A stretch of 34,730 nucleotides of DNA from the IMG/VR virus record IMGVR_UViG_3300048930_000050, positions 1 to 34,730 of that record. The stretch is one strand, 5' to 3'. The notes under the pieces are model-generated. The model was not told the DNA's origin. It saw nothing but the letters and a program-made list of their open reading frames with translations, and did not search any database. How positions within the stretch are numbered: position 1 is the first letter of the stretch; each line of letters begins with the position of its first letter. This stretch comes from a virus. A program made the translations under genes and the position numbers. Shown in pieces: positions 1 through 7,957 of the stretch.

Positions 1-61
1 CTTTTTAATACTATAACTAGTCTAAGTGCTTATTCTCTTACACATGTGTACTACTAGAACT
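1..61. promoter_or_regulatory. AT-rich leader with a 12-bp palindrome
   Basis: This stretch is about one third G+C by hand count, far below the rest of the window. It precedes the first gene and contains a perfect 12-bp palindrome, TACACATGTGTA, at 39-50. It may hold a promoter or operator. A TATAAC hexamer lies at 12-17, but any -35 element would be outside the window, so no promoter can be asserted. Confidence 0.3.
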
Positions 62-259
62 ATGGAAATACATTCTGGACCTACTAACAAGAACAGAGCT
101 GTAGCTGGGACTCTAGGTCTTTCTGTGGCTACCATTGCTCTGTGGGCACTCTCCGCATTCTCAGGCGCAGAGCTACCACCTGAGGTAGCTGGTGCCTTCG
201 GCGTAGTGATCTCGCAATTCGTGAATGCTGCGTGGTCAAAGCTTGGCGGCGTGAACTAA
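62..259 (+). CDS. Small membrane protein, possible holin
   Basis: 65 residues from the ATG at 62; a GTG at 26 would add 12 residues but has no Shine-Dalgarno sequence. A polar N-terminus is followed by a hydrophobic segment at about residues 14-33 and a second, weaker one at about 40-57 around VAGAFGVVISQF. One or two membrane spans in a very short protein fit a holin, and the position upstream of the packaging genes is where lysis genes are often found. No family signature is recognised and no endolysin is adjacent, so holin is only an inference. The gene is clearly lower in GC than the structural genes (roughly half G+C), with many CTA, TCT and ACT codons, which suggests a different origin from the main genome. 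Confidence 0.5.
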   Translation: MEIHSGPTNKNRAVAGTLGLSVATIALWALSAFSGAELPPEVAGAFGVVISQFVNAAWSKLGGVN

Positions 260-276
260 GATCTTCGATCCCTACA

Positions 277-654
277 ATGATTAAATACTCGCTAGCAGTC
301 CTCCTCCTCACGCTCTCCTCCGTGGCTCTTGCAGGGGGACAGATCCCCCTTTCGTGGCTGATGCCTACCCAGACCACCGACGGGCAACAGATCCCCTCTG
401 AGAGCTACGGATCCCTCGCGTACACCACGATCGAGTACGGCCCCTGCACAGCAGACGGGAAGGTCCCCGCTCAACACGTGAACTACCTCGTCCCGTACCC
501 CACCACCTCTGTGGTGATCACTGGCGTGATCCCCGGGGTGGAGTACTGCTTCCAAGCTAAAGCTACGAACTCTCTCGAAGAGACCTCCGCTCCGAGTAAC
601 ATCGTCAGGAAGAAAGCGATCTCCCTGACCCCTAAAGAAATCAAGATTAACTAA
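277..654 (+). CDS. Exported protein with an Fn3-like domain
   Basis: 125 residues from the ATG at 277. Residues 1-19 form a classic Sec signal peptide: MIKY, a Leu/Val core, then ALA before the cleavage site. The mature part resembles one fibronectin type III module: an LSW strand early, a YGPC segment near the middle, and the typical Fn3 ending GVEYCFQAKATN followed by S-x-PSN. Two cysteines could form a disulfide outside the cytoplasm. It overlaps the next gene by one base (TAATG), so the two exported proteins are probably co-translated. The product would be sent to the periplasm of the infected cell or associate with the virion; its ligand is unknown. GC content is intermediate between the left edge and the structural genes. 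Confidence 0.6.
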   Translation: MIKYSLAVLLLTLSSVALAGGQIPLSWLMPTQTTDGQQIPSESYGSLAYTTIEYGPCTADGKVPAQHVNYLVPYPTTSVVITGVIPGVEYCFQAKATNSLEETSAPSNIVRKKAISLTPKEIKIN

Positions 655-2240
655 TGATCAAATTCTTAGCATCTCTCCTGCTCCTGCTCCTGCTGCCGCT
701 CGGTGCGAGCGCGGCATCGCTGGTCGATTGCTGGGACGGCACCCGCTGGACTACGGGCACCTGCCCGCCGCAGCTCGACATCGTTTCGACGGACTCCACC
801 GCGACCAGCGTCAGCGTGACGTACACGCTCGCAGCCGACGCCGAGAAAGTTTACTTCTACGTCAACGCTCCGACCTCTGGGCAGTGCGTTCGTCCTGCGA
901 TCAGCGTCATCAAGTCAGGAGCTGGCGCTCTGTACCATGACGAATTCACGCAAGGCGTCGATACCGAAGCAGACCAAGGCACACATACCGTAACTGCTGG
1001 TAGTGATCCTGACATCGCGGCAGACGGAAATTATTGCCCGCACCTCTTTGCCGAGAACGCGGACGGCATCCCTCCCGAGACTCTGAGCGTCGCTGCGCGT
1101 GAGCGGTACAGCAAGACGACAGCATCGCCTGTGTATACGCCTGCTGTGCCTACCGGACTCGTGAAGTGGAATCCCGGCCACTACATGATGGCGAAGGCCA
1201 ATCGTACCTGGGTCCAGCGCCAATCCGACTACGATGCGATCACGAACAGCACGGCGATCAAGGGCGTCGTTTCTTACGCCTACTGGGGCCAGCTTGAGCC
1301 GACGCAGGACAATTTCGTCTGGACGTCGATCCAGCAAGACCTCGACTACGTGAAGGCACTAAACGTTCCGAAGCGGCTGTTCATCCGCATCTTGGACAAG
1401 CGCGAATCCTCTGATGGATGCTCAAACCGGACCTACTATCCGGCATGGCTTGACGCTGCGGGTCTGTGCGTCCAGACAGACACGAGCAAGTTCACGTACA
1501 AATGGTGGGATTCGACGCTAGAGGCTGAATACATCGAACTGCTTCAGGCAATGGCTGCCGAGTTTGATGACGACCCCTATTTCGAGGGCGTGGTTCTGCT
1601 TCGCGAGACTGGGCTTGGCGGGCAAACAACGTCTGCGCCTGGATACAACAAAGCGGCTTATGTGCAGAACCTCAAGGACATCGCATCCGCTGCGCAAACC
1701 GCGTTCGTCAAAAGCAACGTGATCCTGTACACCAACTTCGTGAACGGCGGCGGCACCAGCGACATCGAGGGATTGCTGGCATGGCAGAACACAGAGGGCA
1801 TCGGGCAGGGGAGCCCGGACGTTGCGCCTGATTGCGTGACGATAAACCTGTATTGCACCGATGGCTGGCGTGACCCGCAGCGGACATCAGGTGAAGGCGG
1901 GCCGCGAGGCACTCCTGCAGCCGCGTACAACTACGTGAACGACAACCTGATCGGGCAGGTTCCGATTGCGTGGTCGGTTGAGACCAGCCAGTTGGGCTCT
2001 AACGCGGTAGGTCAGCACGGAGGTTATGCGCCCGAGTTCCTGCGCCAGTTTGCTGATCAGTATCTCGGCATCACGCATATGTTCTGGATGCGCAACGACT
2101 TCGCCGGGGCAAGCATCCAGCAATGGGCTCCGACCGGCGGCATTGAGGACATCATTGAGGCTAACCCGACCTTGACCAACACGACATGCCCTGCTTCGCA
2201 CACCGCGCGCGGCGGATGTCTGACTGGCGGCACTGAGTAA
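654..2240 (+). CDS. Exported glycoside hydrolase-like protein
   Basis: 528 residues. Residues 1-20 are a strong signal peptide (a run of eight or more Leu, then GASA). Residues about 40-160 look like an Fn3/Ig-like beta domain with paired cysteines. From about 165 the sequence resembles a clan GH-A type TIM barrel: WNPGHYMM at the start, AYWGQLEP with an aromatic-rich strand, and RLFIRILDKR. There are two well-placed glutamates, E318 in LRETG and E443 in WSVETS, spaced like the acid/base and nucleophile residues of retaining glycosidases. The assignment to this fold and to catalytic residues is inference from pattern; the substrate is unknown. It overlaps both neighbours by one base (TAATG). 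It may attack host surface glycans from outside or be a virion-associated depolymerase, although a cleavable signal peptide is unusual for a virion protein. Confidence 0.55.
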   Translation: MIKFLASLLLLLLLPLGASAASLVDCWDGTRWTTGTCPPQLDIVSTDSTATSVSVTYTLAADAEKVYFYVNAPTSGQCVRPAISVIKSGAGALYHDEFTQGVDTEADQGTHTVTAGSDPDIAADGNYCPHLFAENADGIPPETLSVAARERYSKTTASPVYTPAVPTGLVKWNPGHYMMAKANRTWVQRQSDYDAITNSTAIKGVVSYAYWGQLEPTQDNFVWTSIQQDLDYVKALNVPKRLFIRILDKRESSDGCSNRTYYPAWLDAAGLCVQTDTSKFTYKWWDSTLEAEYIELLQAMAAEFDDDPYFEGVVLLRETGLGGQTTSAPGYNKAAYVQNLKDIASAAQTAFVKSNVILYTNFVNGGGTSDIEGLLAWQNTEGIGQGSPDVAPDCVTINLYCTDGWRDPQRTSGEGGPRGTPAAAYNYVNDNLIGQVPIAWSVETSQLGSNAVGQHGGYAPEFLRQFADQYLGITHMFWMRNDFAGASIQQWAPTGGIEDIIEANPTLTNTTCPASHTARGGCLTGGTE

Positions 2241-3961
2241 TGGCCGACTACAAGGGCAGAATAGACTGGGCGCAGGGGACGGGAACGCCGCTCACGGTCA
2301 CGGTTGATCTAGGGGCCGAGAACACGGCGTGGGCGGCTGGCGACTATGCCGTCATTCAGCTTTACGTCCACGCCACGGCTGCACGCACCTGGCAGGCAAA
2401 GACCGGCACGAATGGCTGGACCGCGCTTGCGCAGAACACGGCTAACAGCGGCTCTGCGTACTGGACCACGCGCATATTCTGGAAGAAGCTTGGCGCGTCC
2501 GAACCTGATCCCGTGTTCGAGCTGGCTGGCGGGCTTGGCGCGAACAACGGCGGCGGGTACGGCGTAATCCTTGGTGGCGTAGACGCCACGACGTTCGCAG
2601 ATTCGGCCGAGGCTCGCAACACTGGAACCAGCACAACGACCGCGACTGCGCCAACAGCAACGACGGCGACAGACCTTGCGCTGGTCCTGCGGTTCTGGAC
2701 GTGGACCGACAACGGAAACGCGGAGGCTGGGTACGACAAGGCTGCGGTAGGGTCATACTCTGAAGGCACCGAGGCGTTCGAATACGTCAACATCGAAGGC
2801 GGCGGCTCGACGCACGCCGTTTCGTATTCGACCAAGACCACGGCCGGCGCAGTCGGCACGGCAACAGCGGTTGCGTCTGGTGGCTCGATTGGCGCAGCGG
2901 ATTACTGGCTCACCGACACGATACCGGTGCGTCCTGCTGCGACCACGTTTGCTCTCACGCTCGGCTCCGACACTGTAGAGGCTGGCGGCACGGTATCCGC
3001 TTCGGTAAGCCCGGCGTTTAGCGGAGCGATCACTGCCGCAACCCTTGAGGGTGGCGATTCCGCCGCTGTCTCTGCTGCTGACACAGATTCCGCGACGCTG
3101 ACGATCCCTGCGATCACTCAATTCCGTTCTGGTGGAACGGCGGACACGACCGAGCTTGGCGCTGCAATCGACGTCACTGTCACTGACGGCACGGACACCA
3201 GCGAAGTCGATACCCTGACCATCACGGCCCCGACTGGATGGTATCTGGTCACGGTCAGCGCGAACTACGCAGACCTGTCAACGAACGCGAAAGCCTGGGC
3301 GAATGCGTCCACGGTGATCGGTGACAAGTATCTCATCACCGGCACAAACGTCGTCGGCGTAACGACCGATCTTGAGATCGGGTTCGGTCCCGGTACTACC
3401 GAGTTCACACACGTTCGCTGGGACGGTTCGGCGTGGGGTACGGCTGGGACGCACGACTTCGACGAGGACGTAGAGCAAGTCCTTACAACCGATGCGGTCG
3501 AGTACGTGGCAGGCGGCACCATAGCCTGCACGATTGCGCCTGCGACTGCGGCAACACCAGCGAGCGCGACGCTTGGCGGCGTGTCTGTATCGGTCGGCGG
3601 CGCGACTACGACCGCCTGCGACGTGGCGATCCCGGCAATTGCCGAGTTCCTCCCTACCGGCGACATGGAAGCCGTGCCTTTCGGCAGCTTCGTGGAACTG
3701 GTCGTGACGATGAGCGACGCATCTACCCTAAGCGCGTTCGTGCTGCTCGCGCCGAGCGCGGATGTGAACACGGCAGGAGAAGCGTATTGGACTGGTGCAG
3801 TGAGCGAATCACAAGCCGGACAGGGCGTGTTCGCGAACTTCATCGAGGGCGACGGCTACCTTTTCGTGGTCGAGCAAGGCGCAATCACAGGAATAACTGA
3901 CGAAGGTGTTATCACATACGATACGTACTACGGCGGTAAGATGTATAGGTTCGAAGCATGA
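2240..3961 (+). CDS. Ig-like repeat appendage protein
   Basis: 573 residues, rich in Thr, Ala, Gly and Ser and poor in Lys, as expected for phage fibre or adhesin proteins. The N-terminal part (about 1-230) is a beta-rich domain beginning with a sugar- or lectin-like pattern (IDWAQGTGTPLTVTVDLG). Two related Ig-like modules follow, at about 240-330 and 425-515. Each starts with VEAGG or VEYVAGG and ends in a V-T-V-T-D or VTMSDAST strand after an A-I-x-x-F motif. A short module of about 60 residues closes the protein. There is no signal peptide. It is linked by TAATG to the gene before and ATGA to the gene after. It is probably a virion decoration or tail appendage; no specific family is recognised. 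Confidence 0.45.
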   Translation: MADYKGRIDWAQGTGTPLTVTVDLGAENTAWAAGDYAVIQLYVHATAARTWQAKTGTNGWTALAQNTANSGSAYWTTRIFWKKLGASEPDPVFELAGGLGANNGGGYGVILGGVDATTFADSAEARNTGTSTTTATAPTATTATDLALVLRFWTWTDNGNAEAGYDKAAVGSYSEGTEAFEYVNIEGGGSTHAVSYSTKTTAGAVGTATAVASGGSIGAADYWLTDTIPVRPAATTFALTLGSDTVEAGGTVSASVSPAFSGAITAATLEGGDSAAVSAADTDSATLTIPAITQFRSGGTADTTELGAAIDVTVTDGTDTSEVDTLTITAPTGWYLVTVSANYADLSTNAKAWANASTVIGDKYLITGTNVVGVTTDLEIGFGPGTTEFTHVRWDGSAWGTAGTHDFDEDVEQVLTTDAVEYVAGGTIACTIAPATAATPASATLGGVSVSVGGATTTACDVAIPAIAEFLPTGDMEAVPFGSFVELVVTMSDASTLSAFVLLAPSADVNTAGEAYWTGAVSESQAGQGVFANFIEGDGYLFVVEQGAITGITDEGVITYDTYYGGKMYRFEA

Positions 3962-4428
3962 GCAAACTAGTCAACGTCTGGGCCAGCGTCCCCCTGGTGG
4001 CCGTCGAGGAGGCCAAGCAGGCGCGCGAGGCTGTGTCGCTGGAGCCTGTGAAGGGCGAAGTCGTGAAGGGCGAGCCGGTGAAAGAGGCGCTTTCCGCCGA
4101 GCGCGTGAAGGTGCTGTCTGCCGAGGTTGCGTCCACCGATCTGCGCAAGACCGCCGTGGTGAAGCAGGCAGAGCGCCGTTTGCTCGACCTGTACTTCAGC
4201 GAGGACGAGTTCGACCAGGCCGTGGCCGAGATTCAGAAAGACCCGGAGATTGAGATTCTCGGTGTATGGGGATGGGATGGCAGCGTGCGTGAGGGGTTCG
4301 TGATCGACAAAGAAGCCATCAAGGCGTTCATGCCGGCCCGCTATGACGAGGAAGGCAACGAGATCGCAGACGACACGCCGCGCGATGTCGTGCTTATGTA
4401 CGGGCAGCGTCCGAGGGAGTTCGCGTAA
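3958..4428 (+). CDS. Hypothetical acidic protein
   Basis: 156 residues. The N-terminal 60 residues contain a charged run with repeated VKGE units (EPVKGEVVKGEPVKEA), probably helical. The C-terminal half (about 70-156) is an acidic alpha/beta domain with LYFSEDEFDQAVAEI and VWGWDGSVREGFVIDKE. It is not recognised. It is translationally coupled on both sides (ATGA and TAATG) between two appendage-like proteins, so it may be an assembly factor or chaperone for them. That role rests on position only. Confidence 0.5.
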   Translation: MSKLVNVWASVPLVAVEEAKQAREAVSLEPVKGEVVKGEPVKEALSAERVKVLSAEVASTDLRKTAVVKQAERRLLDLYFSEDEFDQAVAEIQKDPEIEILGVWGWDGSVREGFVIDKEAIKAFMPARYDEEGNEIADDTPRDVVLMYGQRPREFA

Positions 4429-5711
4429 TGGCTTGGGAACTCGACGGCGAGCTATTCAGCGAGGGCGCGTATTCTGCGACGTTCCGGGGGCGCACGATGC
4501 CGAGCACCCTGTCGCCCTATTTCGTGCGGAACAGCGACGGCACCGACATCTCGAAAAGCGGCACCCTGACAACCAAGGGCACGAATCCGCTCACTTGGGA
4601 TACGGACACTTCGGCATACGACCAGCCGTGCTACGACGGCGGGGATGGGCTGATTCTGGAGGCGTCGGCGACGAATCTGCTGCTGCATTCCGGCGATTTC
4701 AGTCAGGCAGCATGGGTCGCCACGAACATCACGAAAGAGACGACCAGCATCGTCAATCCGTTCGGCGCGACTGTGACGACTGGGCGGCTGACGGCGACGG
4801 CGGCGAACGGGACGCTATTGCAGGCGGTGACTAGCGCATCGGCGACTCGCGCATTTTCGATTTACATGCGCCGCGTTACCGGGGCCGGCAACATCGACAT
4901 GACCGTCAATGGCGGCACGAACTGGACAACCAAAACGCTCACCGCGAACTGGCAGCGGTTCGACATCTCTGCGGCTGCAATCACGAATCCGAGCGTAGGC
5001 GTCCGTATCGTAGCCAGCGGCGATGTTATCGACGTTGCTATGGCGCAACTTGAGAACAACTCGTTCCCGACATCGCCGGTTCCGACAGTCGGCAGCGCAG
5101 TCACCCGCGCCGCCGCCTACATCGGCAACGTGCCGCTGGCGGATTTGAACCTGACGAGCAAGACGAACGACTACAGCTTTCACGTTGCGGTGAAGATGCC
5201 GTATTCGAGCGCGGTCACGCCCGCTAGCCTGCCGCAAGTGCTTCTCGCGGTGGGCGACGGCACTTCGACAGAGTATTTCCATGTGGCCGTTTCGGCTGCT
5301 GGCACTATCACTTTCCTAAAGGTGTCCGCGCTAGGCTCTACGACGCTAAGTGCATCCGGCCTTACATGGGCGGCTGGCGATGTGCTCAACATCCGCGGGG
5401 CCATAGGTGCCGCAGATGGCGGAATTCTCCGCGTGAACGCAGAGTCGCCCCTAACCGCGACCGGCACGAACGGAAAAAACGGGTTCGCCACACCCCTGAC
5501 TGGGGCATATCTCGGGTCGAGGCAGTACGCAGTTGAAAAATTCGCCAATGCAACGCTCCTCGGCTGCACCATCTACGACCACGCCCTCTCCGACGCAGAA
5601 CTCGCGGCGCTGGATGTGTCGGCGTTTGATGCGCCGGGCGGCAGGCGCCTGATCTCTTCACCGATTCGCAGTTTGATCCGGCCTCTCATCCGGCCGCTCA
5701 TCATCGCATAG
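4428..5711 (+). CDS. Lectin-like virion appendage protein
   Basis: 427 residues. The region around residues 75-200 (LEASATNLLLHSGDFSQAAW, then a beta-sandwich pattern with an xNWQRFDIS strand) matches the carbohydrate-binding-like domain often seen in phage head-spike and fibre proteins. Residues about 235-400 resemble a concanavalin A/LamG sandwich, ending in IYDHALSDAELAAL, a typical last strand of such domains. The C-terminus is a basic hydrophobic repeat, LIRPLIRPLIIA. It probably binds host or environmental glycans as part of the particle. It shares an operon with the preceding Ig-like protein; its stop overlaps the Shine-Dalgarno sequence of the next gene. Function is inferred from the fold pattern only. 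Confidence 0.5.
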   Translation: MAWELDGELFSEGAYSATFRGRTMPSTLSPYFVRNSDGTDISKSGTLTTKGTNPLTWDTDTSAYDQPCYDGGDGLILEASATNLLLHSGDFSQAAWVATNITKETTSIVNPFGATVTTGRLTATAANGTLLQAVTSASATRAFSIYMRRVTGAGNIDMTVNGGTNWTTKTLTANWQRFDISAAAITNPSVGVRIVASGDVIDVAMAQLENNSFPTSPVPTVGSAVTRAAAYIGNVPLADLNLTSKTNDYSFHVAVKMPYSSAVTPASLPQVLLAVGDGTSTEYFHVAVSAAGTITFLKVSALGSTTLSASGLTWAAGDVLNIRGAIGAADGGILRVNAESPLTATGTNGKNGFATPLTGAYLGSRQYAVEKFANATLLGCTIYDHALSDAELAALDVSAFDAPGGRRLISSPIRSLIRPLIRPLIIA

Positions 5712-5719
5712 GAGCCCAT

Positions 5720-6013
5720 ATGGCCAGCGGAACACTCACAGACAACGGGAGCACGGACTGGGTGCTGGTACGGCGCGGCAGCGCAGCGATCAAGGTGCGC
5801 GGAACGTGGTCCAGCGGATCCATTCAGCCGGAGATCAGGACAGCCACCGGCGAGGCTATCGCCATCGGTGACGAGATGACCGAGGACTCAGCCGTGGCGT
5901 TCGACTCCCAGACCAGCGAGTACGTGCGGCTTACGCTGACTGGCGCCGGCAGCCCGTCTCTGGAATGGGAGATCAACCCAGAGATGACTTCGCGCGCCTA
6001 CCGCTCGAGCTGA
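5720..6013 (+). CDS. Small beta-rich hypothetical protein
   Basis: 97 residues with a clear Shine-Dalgarno sequence (AGGAG at 5710-5714) placed well before the ATG. The sequence alternates short polar beta strands (DWVLVRRGSAAIKVRGTW, EYVRLTLTG) and ends in a Ser-rich tail. It resembles small single-domain proteins found beside phage fibre genes, perhaps a decoration or capping domain. There is no membrane segment or signal peptide. No family is recognised. Confidence 0.5.
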   Translation: MASGTLTDNGSTDWVLVRRGSAAIKVRGTWSSGSIQPEIRTATGEAIAIGDEMTEDSAVAFDSQTSEYVRLTLTGAGSPSLEWEINPEMTSRAYRSS

Positions 6014-6028
6014 TGGCGTGCCCAGGCT

Positions 6029-6241
6029 GTGAGCGACGCAGAGCATGGATCAGGAAGTGGGCACGTATCGCAGCAGAGCGCGCAGGACTTCGCCGCGCTC
6101 GCGAGCGCGCTGCTCGCTCAGGCCAAGGCGATCGACAGACTGGCGAGTAGCGTCGCTGCCCTGGCTGCTGCGGTGGCCGACACCGTCGACGACGAGCCAG
6201 AGCTCGGCAGCCGCACCTACCTGGACGGCCGGCCACTCTGA
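6029..6241 (+). CDS. Small helical hypothetical protein
   Basis: 70 residues from a GTG at 6029. The middle (about 17-52) is a heptad-like Ala/Leu helix (FAALASALLAQAKAIDRLAS) that could form a coiled coil, followed by an acidic tail. Its TGA overlaps the ATG of the HNH gene (TGATG). Short genes of this kind often sit just before the HNH-terminase block in HK97-like phages. The function is unknown, and the start is uncertain because no strong ribosome binding site is visible. Confidence 0.45.
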   Translation: MSDAEHGSGSGHVSQQSAQDFAALASALLAQAKAIDRLASSVAALAAAVADTVDDEPELGSRTYLDGRPL

Positions 6242-6564
6242 TGCCGAGCAGGCCGAAGACCCACAAGCCGATGCGCCGCCTGACCGAGCGGCACCAGGTG
6301 GCCAATCCGTCCGACGATTGGCGGAAGTGGTACACACACGCGAGATGGTCGAGGCTTAGGCGCGGATTCCTGGCGCGCAACGGGCTGTGCGTCTACTGCG
6401 AGCGCGAGGGCAGGATCAAGGTCGCAACCATCGTTGACCACGTGATCCCGCATCGTGGCGACCGCGCGCTGTTCTGGGATGAGTCGAACTGGCAGCCGCT
6501 CTGCAAGCGACACCACGACTCGACGAAGGCGATAGAGGAAGGCAAGAACAAGCGGGCCCGGTAG
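6241..6564 (+). CDS. HNH endonuclease next to the terminase genes
   Basis: 107 residues, the usual size for the packaging-associated HNH proteins of HK97-like phages. Motifs are seen in order: C50-x2-C53 (CVYC), the D66-H67 metal-binding pair in VDHVIPHRGD, N83 in the ESNWQPLC stretch, C88, and the final histidines H91-H92 in CKRHHDSTK. The four cysteine/histidine positions suggest a structural zinc as well as the catalytic metal. In HK97 and related phages, the HNH protein beside the terminase is needed for specific DNA cleavage during packaging; that role is likely here. A second, different HNH gene separates it from the small terminase. Confidence 0.85.
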   Translation: MPSRPKTHKPMRRLTERHQVANPSDDWRKWYTHARWSRLRRGFLARNGLCVYCEREGRIKVATIVDHVIPHRGDRALFWDESNWQPLCKRHHDSTKAIEEGKNKRAR

Positions 6565-6587
6565 GTGTTGACGCACCGCCCGGGCCC
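6554..6587 (+). other. GC hairpin at the end of the HNH gene
   Basis: A perfect 8-bp inverted repeat, GGGCCCGG at 6554-6561 and CCGGGCCC at 6580-6587, spans the stop codon with an 18-nt loop. There is no T tract, so it is unlikely to be a simple intrinsic terminator. It could slow polymerase, stabilise mRNA or separate expression of the two HNH genes. Confidence 0.35.
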
Positions 6588-6616
6588 TGACCACGACTGA
6601 CCGTAGGAGGATCAGC

Positions 6617-7432
6617 ATGGCTGTATCGCAGTGTATTCGCGTTTGCGCCAGATGTGGCGTGGAATTCAGACGGACGGCCAAGGGGCAGTCTGTCCGGTAC
6701 TGCTCGGATGATTGTCGGCGCGAGTCGGCGAATGATCTGATGCGAAAGGCCGACAGGGCCAAGAACGGACGGGTCTCATGGGCCGAATATGTGGCCAAAG
6801 TAAGAATCCCGCAGCCTAACTGCAAAGGGTGTGGGCGCCAGTTCAGGCCATCTAAGCGGACACAGTCCAGCTACTGCACTAGGTCTTGCTATCAGCGCAC
6901 TCGCAACCTCATGAGTCGTGTGCGGGTGCTGCGAAAAGAGGTCGCCTCGATACGCAAGGGCTACGAGTTGCTGCTGAGCAGGATCGACAAGTTCGAGCGG
7001 CGTGATAATTCGTTCAGAGACCGCCCGTGTACGCAATGTGGTGCGCCATTCCGCCCGCCCAAAACGGGAGGCGGTCGCGCAAGAATCTGCTCTGAAGAAA
7101 GCAGAAAGGCCGCGCGATGGATTGCGTCAAGGCGCGGCAGGAAGAATGCGAAGGCTAAAAGGCGTGCGGTCGAGAGGGGGGCGCGCGCGGAACGAATCGA
7201 CGTGCTGAAGGTGTTCGATCGAGATAGGTGGCGCTGCCACATTTGTGGAATCAAGACGATGAAGTCGAAGCGCGGCACCTGTCACCCAAAGGCCCCTGAG
7301 CTAGACCACATCGTTACGCTGGCCGATGGCGGGTCGCACACCTGGGGCAACGTCGCCTGCGCATGCAGGTCATGCAACCAGGCCAAGGGCGCGCGGTCGT
7401 TCGGGCAGCTCGGGCTCGGGGTGGCCGCGTGA
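6617..7432 (+). CDS. HNH endonuclease with zinc-finger repeats
   Basis: 271 residues with a strong Shine-Dalgarno sequence (AGGAGG at 6606-6611). Three similar zinc-finger-like units precede the nuclease: C10-C13-C29-C33, C69-C72-C87-C91, and C138-C141-C158, where the fourth cysteine is missing (Glu/Ser instead). Two basic helical stretches lie between and after them. The C-terminal HNH domain has C207-C210, the D230-H231 pair in ELDHIVTLADGG, N245 and C250-C253, then NQAKG. This layout (DNA-binding fingers plus HNH) suits a free-standing homing-type endonuclease. It has its own ribosome binding site, is flanked by gaps of about 50 and 108 bases in an otherwise overlapping operon, and uses more AGA/AGG codons than neighbours, all consistent with an inserted selfish gene. 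A packaging role is the alternative. Confidence 0.75.
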   Translation: MAVSQCIRVCARCGVEFRRTAKGQSVRYCSDDCRRESANDLMRKADRAKNGRVSWAEYVAKVRIPQPNCKGCGRQFRPSKRTQSSYCTRSCYQRTRNLMSRVRVLRKEVASIRKGYELLLSRIDKFERRDNSFRDRPCTQCGAPFRPPKTGGGRARICSEESRKAARWIASRRGRKNAKAKRRAVERGARAERIDVLKVFDRDRWRCHICGIKTMKSKRGTCHPKAPELDHIVTLADGGSHTWGNVACACRSCNQAKGARSFGQLGLGVAA

Positions 7433-7540
7433 GGGCCCCGGGGGTGGCATGGAAGTCGATGGAACTGGGGGTACGATCCGCGCCCCTAGGTAAATTTTCG
7501 CGCAGCAGAAATTGGCATCTGGAAAATTGGAACCCGTGAA
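7433..7540 (+). promoter_or_regulatory. Intergenic region before terminase; candidate cos or terminase-binding site
   Basis: 108 bases without a gene. The left half is G-rich, with GGGG and CCCC blocks around a 12-base core at about 7468-7487. The right half is an AT-rich island containing a 7-bp inverted repeat, AATTTTC at 7493-7499 and GAAAATT at 7522-7528. In HNH/terminase phages the cohesive-end or terminase recognition site is commonly close to the small terminase gene, so this gap is the best candidate in the window. A promoter for the head operon is another possibility. No cleavage position can be read from the sequence. Confidence 0.3.
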
Positions 7541-7957
7541 ATGGCCCGAGGCAGGAAACCGACACCGCCGAACCTAAAGGTGTTGGCGGGCACGACGCGC
7601 CAGAGCCAAGAGGTGCCGAACGTTCCAGAGTTCGACCTGGTCACGGAGTTCCCGGATGCCCCGCAGCACTTGAACGTGGACGGCTGCGCCATGTGGAGCG
7701 AACTCGGTCCTCAGCTCGTGGCGGCCAAGGTGCTGCAGATGGTCGACCTATACCACCTGGAGCAGCTCTGCTATGCGTGGCAGCGGTTCAGGGCGAAGGC
7801 CAAGGCAGGCATGGACATCACGGCCGCCGAGGACCAGGCGCTGAAGGCGCTGTTCAGCGAGTTCGGCATGACGCCGGCGGCGCGGCGCAAGGTGGCCTCT
7901 GCAGGCGAGAAGCCTGCCGGGAACAAGTTCGCGGATCTTAAGAAGCCGCGTGCGTGA
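7541..7957 (+). CDS. terS: Terminase small subunit, P27 family
   Basis: 138 residues, normal length for the P27 family. It opens with the family's hallmark, MARGRKPTPPNLKVLAGTTR, followed by a Pro-rich PNVPEF stretch. The helical core has DGCAMWSELGPQLVAAKVLQ and LYHLEQLCYAWQRF, and the family ending has FGMTPAARRKV. It recognises the phage packaging site and loads the large subunit. No good Shine-Dalgarno sequence is visible before the ATG. Its end overlaps the GTG start of the large subunit by 8 bases. Confidence 0.9.
   Translation: MARGRKPTPPNLKVLAGTTRQSQEVPNVPEFDLVTEFPDAPQHLNVDGCAMWSELGPQLVAAKVLQMVDLYHLEQLCYAWQRFRAKAKAGMDITAAEDQALKALFSEFGMTPAARRKVASAGEKPAGNKFADLKKPRA

Noticed and set aside
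1-30. T7-like promoter
   Set aside because: Only a partial TAATAC match is seen; the spacing and the remaining consensus are wrong and no phage RNA polymerase gene is visible.
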